Source: E44-bin88 sp034419075
Lineage (GTDB): Bacteria; Chloroflexota; Dehalococcoidia; Dehalococcoidales; BS750m-G39
Direction of reading: 5' to 3'
Length of the DNA stretch: 64,000 nucleotides
Assembly (NCBI GenBank): GCA_034419075.1
Contig: DAOULR010000016.1
Coordinates: forward strand, 14,779-78,778
The translations under genes were made by a program, and so were the position numbers. Each line of letters starts with the position of its first letter. The stretch's first letter is position 1. The notes beneath the pieces were generated by a model. The model saw only the letters and a list, made by a program, of their open reading frames with translations, had not been told where the DNA came from and did not search any database. Positions 59,158 through 64,000 of the stretch are shown here, piece after piece.

Positions 59158-59923
59158 AAAAGCGACCGAGGCAGCGACAGAAGCGACCTGCCCCATCTGC
59201 AAGGGGGCGGGGGTCGTGCACCCTCGGCTGCCTTCGGGTGAGCCCGACTACAGCCGCACCGTGCCCTGTAGCTGTACGCTGAAGGCACGGGAAAAGGGGC
59301 GGCAGAGCCGCCTGCGCCGCTACAGTGGCCTTGAAGCCAAGCTACTGCAGAGCATGACCTTTGAAAGCTTCGACTGGAAGCGGGTCAACCTGCCCCCGGA
59401 GCAGCGCGAGAACCTGAAAAAGGCGTTCGACACCGCGCTTGACTTCGCCAAATCGCCCGAAGGCTGGCTTGTTTTTCTGGGCGTTAACGGCTGCGGTAAG
59501 ACCCACCTGGCGGCGGCCATCGCCAACCACCGCCTCAAAGAAGGCAGACCGGTCAAATTCGTGGTCGTGCCCGACCTGCTCGACCATCTGCGCTCCACCT
59601 TCAGCCCGCAGAGCCCGGTGAGCTACGACCATCTCTTCGAAGAGGTCAAGAACGCCCCCCTTCTCATCCTGGACGACCTGGGTAAGCAGTCAACCACCCC
59701 CTGGGCCGAGGAGAAGCTCTACCAGATTATCAACCACCGCTATAACCACCAGCTGCCCACGGTAGTGACCACCAACTGCTCGCTGGACGAGATTGACAGC
59801 CCGATAAGCTCTCGACTGGCCGACCCCAAGATTGGCGTCGTCTGGAACATCAACGCCCCCGACTACCGCACCGACGCCACCGCCAGCCGAAAGAGTCCAA
59901 CCCGCAAGAAGAAGCCTAGCTAA
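59072..59923 (+). CDS. DnaC/DnaI-like helicase-loader ATPase
   Basis: 283 residues. An N-terminal zinc-finger-like segment (CPICKGAG, then CSC) precedes an AAA+ domain with Walker A GVNGCGKTHLA (about 137-147) and Walker B LLILDDLGK. It resembles DnaI/DnaC loaders of DnaB. The ATG at 59072 (or the adjacent one at 59075) is supported by the loader-like opening EHIGEILKR, which makes an 86-base overlap with the DnaD-like gene. An ATG at 59135 would avoid most of it. Confidence 0.85.
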   Translation: MMEHIGEILKRQARINTSRANMDTLSSAEKATEAATEATCPICKGAGVVHPRLPSGEPDYSRTVPCSCTLKAREKGRQSRLRRYSGLEAKLLQSMTFESFDWKRVNLPPEQRENLKKAFDTALDFAKSPEGWLVFLGVNGCGKTHLAAAIANHRLKEGRPVKFVVVPDLLDHLRSTFSPQSPVSYDHLFEEVKNAPLLILDDLGKQSTTPWAEEKLYQIINHRYNHQLPTVVTTNCSLDEIDSPISSRLADPKIGVVWNINAPDYRTDATASRKSPTRKKKPS

Positions 59924-59993
59924 ACCTTTGATTTGCACTGCCCGCCGTTTTTGGCTACAATGGGGTAGTTTTAGCTGGGAAAGCCTTTAAGTC

Positions 59994-60500
59994 ATGATAA
60001 ATTTTCCCGTTTTGGTGCTCAATCAGAACTACGAGCCACTCAATGTATGTCGGGTGCGGCGAGCGGTGGTGCTGCTGCAGGATGGCAAGGCGGAGATGCT
60101 GGAGAACGGCACCGGTTTCATCCACTCCACCAGCCTCGACTTTCCCGTGCCTTCGGTAATCCGCCTGGGCTACATGATTAAGCGCCCCCACCCCCAGCGC
60201 AAGCTGACCCGCCTCGAGATTTTTCACCGCGACCACTTTACCTGCCAGTACTGCGGCAAGCAGACCGGCCAGCTTACCCTGGACCACGTCATACCGCGCT
60301 ACCGGGGTGGAGAACACTGCTGGGAGAATGTGGTCAGTGCCTGTATACCCTGTAATCGGCGCAAGGCGGGCCGAACGCCCAGGGAAGCGAGCATGAAACT
60401 GCTCCACACCCCCACCCAACCCCACGGCGACCGCTTCTTCTACATACCCTACCGCTACCGCCAGAGCCAGACCCGCTGGCAAAAATACCTGCCCCAGTGA
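59994..60500 (+). CDS. HNH endonuclease-family protein
   Basis: 168 residues. Zinc ligands CQYC and CIPC bracket the HNH core LDHVIPRYRGGEHCWENVV, in which His-Asn is intact. The N-terminal half (FPVLVLNQNYEPLNVCRVRRAVVLL) marks the widely conserved stand-alone HNH group found near core genes in many bacteria. Repair or genome-maintenance roles are possible. It converges on the psp1 gene with three bases between stops. Not linked to an intein or group I intron here. Confidence 0.86.
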   Translation: MINFPVLVLNQNYEPLNVCRVRRAVVLLQDGKAEMLENGTGFIHSTSLDFPVPSVIRLGYMIKRPHPQRKLTRLEIFHRDHFTCQYCGKQTGQLTLDHVIPRYRGGEHCWENVVSACIPCNRRKAGRTPREASMKLLHTPTQPHGDRFFYIPYRYRQSQTRWQKYLPQ

Positions 60501-60503
60501 GGA

Positions 60504-61322
60504 CTATCTTTTTCGGGGCGACTGCTCCTCGAAGGTAATATCGCTGAGCGGTATTTCTACCGTTGCCTGGCTCTCCAGCTCGACCAGCACCGTTTCCTTG
60601 AGGGGATTAATCCCCACCACGTTAGCCTCCCCCATGGGCGTGGACACTATCTGGCCTGGCTTGGGCAATTTCTCCTTCATGGCGTGGTACTGCTCGGTTT
60701 CATAGGCCAAGCAGCAAAGCAGGCGGCCACAAACGCCCGATATCTTGAGCGGATTAAGCGGCAGGTTCTGCTCCTTAGCCATCTTGATAGAAACCGGGGA
60801 GAACTCAGTTAAGAAGCTTACGCAGCAGAGGGGACGCCCGCACCTTCCGAAGCCGCCCACCAGCTTGGCTTCATCCCTGGGGCCCAGCTGGCGCAGCTCC
60901 ACCCTCACCTTGAAACGCTTGTTTAGCTCTCGAACCAGCTGCCGGAAATCAACCCTCTCGGTAGCGCTAAAGTAGAAGGTAAGGCGACTGCCGTCAAGGT
61001 TGTATTCCACACCGAGTAGCTTCATGGGTAGCCCCAGCTTTTCAATCAATCGGCCACACTCTTCCAGGGCTTCGGCTTCTCTAGCTTCGAATTCCTGGGC
61101 GCGCTCGATATCCTCCTTCTCCGCCTTGCGTAAAACCGGTTTTAACGGCTCGGTCACCTCGTCGGCCAGGACCTGCCTGGGGGCGATAACCACCCAGCCC
61201 AGCTCCGGGCCGCGAGCCGTATTGACCACTACACAGTCATCAACGTCCATCTCGATGCCCGCTGGGTCAAAGAAATAGACCCGGCCCGCCCTCTTGAAAC
61301 GTATACCTACAATCTCAGCCAT
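60504..61322 (-). CDS. PSP1/RicT (YaaT)-like protein
   Basis: 272 residues of the PSP1 C-terminal domain family. Two cysteine segments (CGRPLCCVSFL and CGRLLCCLAYE) match RicT, which in Bacillus forms the RicAFT complex with 4Fe-4S clusters and RNase Y. The holB-ricT order is the same as in Bacillus. RicA and RicF genes are not visible here. The ATG lies three bases after the holB stop. Confidence 0.88.
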   Translation of the reverse strand: MAEIVGIRFKRAGRVYFFDPAGIEMDVDDCVVVNTARGPELGWVVIAPRQVLADEVTEPLKPVLRKAEKEDIERAQEFEAREAEALEECGRLIEKLGLPMKLLGVEYNLDGSRLTFYFSATERVDFRQLVRELNKRFKVRVELRQLGPRDEAKLVGGFGRCGRPLCCVSFLTEFSPVSIKMAKEQNLPLNPLKISGVCGRLLCCLAYETEQYHAMKEKLPKPGQIVSTPMGEANVVGINPLKETVLVELESQATVEIPLSDITFEEQSPRKR

Positions 61323-61325
61323 AAT

Positions 61326-62342
61326 CTATACAGCACTCCTTCCCGGAATACTGAGCATCAGCACCTCCAGCGCCAGCCGCGGGTTGGCATTCTGTCCCAG
61401 CTGTTCCTCAGCCGCCTGAAGACTATCTATAAAAGCCCTTATCTGGGCCAGGCTGTAATCCCGCCCCATCTCAGCCAGCTCCGCCTCATGGTCGACGTTG
61501 GTTATGGTATCAGTGGCACCGAGCTTGACCAGGAGCAGGTCGCGCCACCAGTCAAGCCACAAGTCCAGCACCTCCTGAACCGAACCACGGTTATGGCTGA
61601 ACTGTGCCGCCAGCTGCGCTACATAGTCGAAACGTAGCTCGTTATCGCCCTGGATAACCTCGAGCAGCTTTTCGATTAACTGGTCACGCCGCTCAAGCAG
61701 GCTATCGTCGTCCGCCGCCGTTAACGCCCAGCCTAAGCGCCCGTGGCAGAGGCGAGAGAGAAGCTCGGTCTTGGCTGACTCAAGGCTGCGGCGCTCACTG
61801 AGGGCGGCTTCAACCTGGGAGGTAGGGAGAGGACGCAGCTCCAATCGCTGGCAGCGAGAAACCACGGTATCAGGCAGAAACAGGTCGTTGCTGGTGAGCA
61901 GGATGAAGACCACCCCTTCCGATGGTTCCTCCAGCGTCTTGAGCAGGCAGTTAGCCGCCTCGTTGGACATCAACTCGGCGCCGTCAATAATAAAAACCTT
62001 GCGCTTACCCTCAAAGGGAGGCAGGTTAGATGAATGCTGCATCTCCCGGACCTGTTCAATGCTGATTTCCGCCCGCGGCTTATCGTTGGTATTGCCGTTG
62101 GAGCTCAAGCCGATAACCTGAACGTCGGCATGCTTGCCCGCCGCCACTTTCTGGCAGGGCTCGCACTCACCACAGGGGGGCTCCGCCGCCTGGCAGTTGA
62201 GCGCCTGAGCCAGCTCCAGCGCCAGCGTCATCTTGCCGACATGAGGTGGCCCCACCAGAAGATAGGCGTGAGCTATTGACCCCAGCTCCAAGTTGCGCTG
62301 GAGCAGGGTAATCGCCCTATCCTGCCCGACTAGCTGCCACAT
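61326..62342 (-). CDS. holB: DNA polymerase III delta' subunit
   Basis: 338 residues of the clamp-loader AAA+ fold: opening WQLVGQDRAITLLQRNLE, a zinc module (CGECEPCQ) and the sensor-1 SRC motif in VVSRCQRLELRP. The P loop reads GPPHVGKMT, with Met38 in place of the Ser/Thr that binds magnesium. This suggests a non-hydrolysing subunit, as for delta' in E. coli. It acts in loading the sliding clamp. It is followed by ricT and preceded by lysA. Confidence 0.9.
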   Translation of the reverse strand: MWQLVGQDRAITLLQRNLELGSIAHAYLLVGPPHVGKMTLALELAQALNCQAAEPPCGECEPCQKVAAGKHADVQVIGLSSNGNTNDKPRAEISIEQVREMQHSSNLPPFEGKRKVFIIDGAELMSNEAANCLLKTLEEPSEGVVFILLTSNDLFLPDTVVSRCQRLELRPLPTSQVEAALSERRSLESAKTELLSRLCHGRLGWALTAADDDSLLERRDQLIEKLLEVIQGDNELRFDYVAQLAAQFSHNRGSVQEVLDLWLDWWRDLLLVKLGATDTITNVDHEAELAEMGRDYSLAQIRAFIDSLQAAEEQLGQNANPRLALEVLMLSIPGRSAV

Positions 62343-62351
62343 AGAATCTCC

Positions 62352-63659
62352 TTAAACTAAATCAAGGCGGGTCAGGTCGTCAAAGGTCTCACGGCGCCGA
62401 ATGAGTTTTGCCTTGCCCTCTTTGACCAGGACAATAGCCGGTTTAAGCGAGGCGTTGTAGTTACTCGCCAGCGGTATAGAGTAAGCACCGCAGTCGGCTA
62501 CCGCCAGAATATCGCCCGCGGCCAGCGGGGGCAGCATTGCGTCCTTTATGATTATGTCCCCCGATTCGCAGAACTTTCCGGCAACAGTAACCTTGTCCGT
62601 TTCCTTTTCTCTCATCTTGTTGGCCACCACCTCCACATAGTTTGCCCCGTAAAGGGCGGGGCGGATGTTATCGGCCATGCCGCCGTCAACCGAGACATAG
62701 CGCCTGACGCCTGGAACATCCTTTATCACCCCCACCGTGTAGAGCGCCACCCCCGACTGCGCGACTATTGCCCGCCCCGGCTCGACAATAAGCCTCGGCT
62801 GGGCCAGCCCTAACATCCGGCTGCCGATACTGATGTTGGAGGTCAGCACCTCCGCCCAGGCGGAGATAGGTGAGACGGGGGAATCCAGGGTATATTGAAC
62901 AGCAAAACCGCCGCCAATGCTTAGTTCTTCCATCTCGAAGCCGTGCTTGTTCTTCATCTTAGCGGCAAAGCCGAGGATAATGTCTATCGCCTGCTGGTAA
63001 GGCTCAACCTCAGCAATCTGCGAGCCGATGTGAAAGTGCAACCCCCGCAGTTTAAGCTGGGGCATAGCCATCGCCGTCGTCAGCGCCTTCTCACCCTGAG
63101 CCATAGGCACGCCGAACTTGCTGTCGAGATTACCGGTGATGATGTAGTTGTGGGTATGCGGGTCAACGCCGGGGGAGAGCCTTAAGAGTATATCGGGATT
63201 CTTACCCTGCTCCTTGGCAAGCTTGCCCAGCAGCTCAAGTTCCTGGAAGTTGTCGACCACGATGCGCCCCACCCCCCACTCCAGGGCTAGCTTTAACTCT
63301 TCAGCCGACTTATTGTTGCCCGGGAAATAGACCCTTTCCATGGGGAAACCAGCGGCCCGGGCGATGCTCATCTCGCCCGCGGAGACCACATCCAGCCCCA
63401 GCCCCTCCTCGTTGAAAAGACGCGCCAGCGCCGTGTTGATAAAAGCCTTGGCTGAGTAGCTAACGGCGGTATTGGCATAGCGCCGGCTGAACTCCTGCTT
63501 AAACTCGGCGCACTTGTTGCGTATGCCAAGCTCGTCGAAGACATAGAGCGGCGTGCCGAACTCAGCGGCCAGCTTCATGGTATCGCAGCCGCCGATAAGC
63601 AGGTGTCCCTTACTGTCAACCTCAGCCGTTGAGGGAAATAAAACCAGCTTAGCTATCAT
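62352..63659 (-). CDS. lysA: Diaminopimelate decarboxylase
   Basis: 435 residues of a fold-type III PLP enzyme. Lys71 in YSAKAFIN binds PLP; HFHIGSQI, GGGFAVQYT, EPGRAIVA and GKFCESGDII are the conserved LysA segments. It makes lysine from meso-diaminopimelate, completing the pathway whose earlier genes lie at 39884-42614. The first 15 residues before HLLIGGCD are not conserved. It heads the leftward lysA-holB-ricT unit. Confidence 0.94.
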   Translation of the reverse strand: MIAKLVLFPSTAEVDSKGHLLIGGCDTMKLAAEFGTPLYVFDELGIRNKCAEFKQEFSRRYANTAVSYSAKAFINTALARLFNEEGLGLDVVSAGEMSIARAAGFPMERVYFPGNNKSAEELKLALEWGVGRIVVDNFQELELLGKLAKEQGKNPDILLRLSPGVDPHTHNYIITGNLDSKFGVPMAQGEKALTTAMAMPQLKLRGLHFHIGSQIAEVEPYQQAIDIILGFAAKMKNKHGFEMEELSIGGGFAVQYTLDSPVSPISAWAEVLTSNISIGSRMLGLAQPRLIVEPGRAIVAQSGVALYTVGVIKDVPGVRRYVSVDGGMADNIRPALYGANYVEVVANKMREKETDKVTVAGKFCESGDIIIKDAMLPPLAAGDILAVADCGAYSIPLASNYNASLKPAIVLVKEGKAKLIRRRETFDDLTRLDLV

Positions 63660-63666
63660 TTACTCA

Positions 63667-63695
63667 ATGTTAGCAGTGCTAGAGGTTCAAGTCAA
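63667..63695 (-). promoter_or_regulatory. Promoter of lysA-holB-ricT
   Basis: Minus-strand TTGACT (63690-63695), 17 bases, TAACAT (63667-63672). It ends only about eight bases before the lysA ATG, so the message would be nearly leaderless. The small leader is unusual but spacing and -35 are good. Confidence 0.45.
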
Positions 63696-63803
63696 TCAGG
63701 AATTACACCATCCCTCCCCAAGCTTTATTTCCCACCCAATACCCACCCTACAGAGGTGTAACCTCTATATACTTCTCTCCCCACCGTGATTTTGGGGGTT
63801 TTT

Positions 63804-63827
63804 AAGAAAAAAGGGGCTTACGCCCCT
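63804..63827 (-). terminator. Rho-independent terminator of the right-edge gene
   Basis: On the minus strand AGGGGC-GTAA-GCCCCT (63812-63827) is followed by TTTTTT and more T-rich bases (63804-63811). It lies 14 bases after the stop codon of the partial gene at the right edge, whose transcript it should end. Confidence 0.8.
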
Positions 63828-63840
63828 CTTAGATTTTCTT

Positions 63841-64000
63841 TTATCCGTCTAAGCTTTCCCAATGTAGGGTTGCAAGAACTATATCTATCGAAGGGCCGTT
63901 ATTGCCAGTTGCCACCTTTCCATCTTCTGAAGTCGCGGTACAAGAATATCGCGTGAGACCTGCCTGGGGGCCTGCGTCTAGTATATCAACTTGCACTTCT
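63841..64000 (-). CDS. Hypothetical protein, C-terminal fragment (start beyond window)
   Basis: A frame open from the right edge ends at a TAA on the minus strand (63841-63843), giving 53 residues such as EVQVDILDAGPQAGLTRY, then TATSEDGKVATGNNGPSID and LATLHWESLDG. The beta-rich, Gly/Asn/Thr-containing composition and the terminator right behind it support a real gene. The family is not recognised. Confidence 0.6.
   Translation of the reverse strand, partial: EVQVDILDAGPQAGLTRYSCTATSEDGKVATGNNGPSIDIVLATLHWESLDG

Overview
The window looks like a piece of an anaerobic bacterial chromosome, most likely Chloroflexi of the Dehalococcoidia type. This is an inference from gene content: an archaeal/actinobacterial-type inositol-phosphate synthase beside PimA-like glycosyltransferases, zf-trcl and DUF5679 zinc-ribbon proteins, BadF/HgdC-type activases, a B12-dependent methyltransferase set, and a compact DnaB/DnaD-like/DnaC-like block. 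No 16S rRNA gene is present to settle it.

Region 1 (1 to about 18.77 kb) reads as an accessory catabolic island. By eye it is more AT-rich and uses more A/T-ending codons than the rest. It begins inside an extracellular DUF2341/LamG-like gene. A leftward arm (10848 to 1647) follows: UroD-family methyltransferase, tandem Lrp-type regulator, M20 amidohydrolase, hydroxyacyl dehydrogenase, class III aminotransferase, two VOC proteins, saccharopine-dehydrogenase-like oxidoreductase and a BKACE (DUF849) beta-keto acid cleavage enzyme. A rightward arm (11148 to 18409) has an ABC binding lipoprotein, a corrinoid protein, a second UroD-family methyltransferase, a NodB-type deacetylase and LivG-F-H-M. 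The arms diverge from back-to-back promoters at about 10.9 kb whose -35 boxes form a perfect inverted repeat. Together they suggest import of a small amino or methylated compound, methyl transfer to a corrinoid protein, deacylation, transamination, oxidation to a 3-keto acid and cleavage with acetyl-CoA. The substrate is unknown.

The island ends at 18732-18773 in what reads as the 3' half of a tRNA-Arg (anticodon UCG) without its 5' half. This is the usual scar at the far end of an element integrated into a tRNA gene.

Region 2 (18.8 kb to the end) is GC-richer core chromosome. In order it holds: a GT4 glycosyltransferase, a 1370-residue double activase and CorA; mtaB divergent from fabF-recJ; zinc ribbon and rpsU; a leftward group zinc ribbon-DUF503-DUF1998 helicase-MBL-ftsY-lgt; rpsO-pnp-dapB-asd-dapA; a leftward inositol-lipid group ino1-GT4-CDP-alcohol phosphatidyltransferase-purA-GNAT; nusA-ylxR-infB-rbfA-truB behind a terminator-like leader; M20, activase, plsX and trxA; rplI-dnaB-dnaD-like-dnaC-like-HNH; and leftward lysA-holB-psp1. 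A partial leftward gene with a clear terminator enters from the right edge. No CRISPR array, transposase, integrase, rRNA or intact tRNA was seen.
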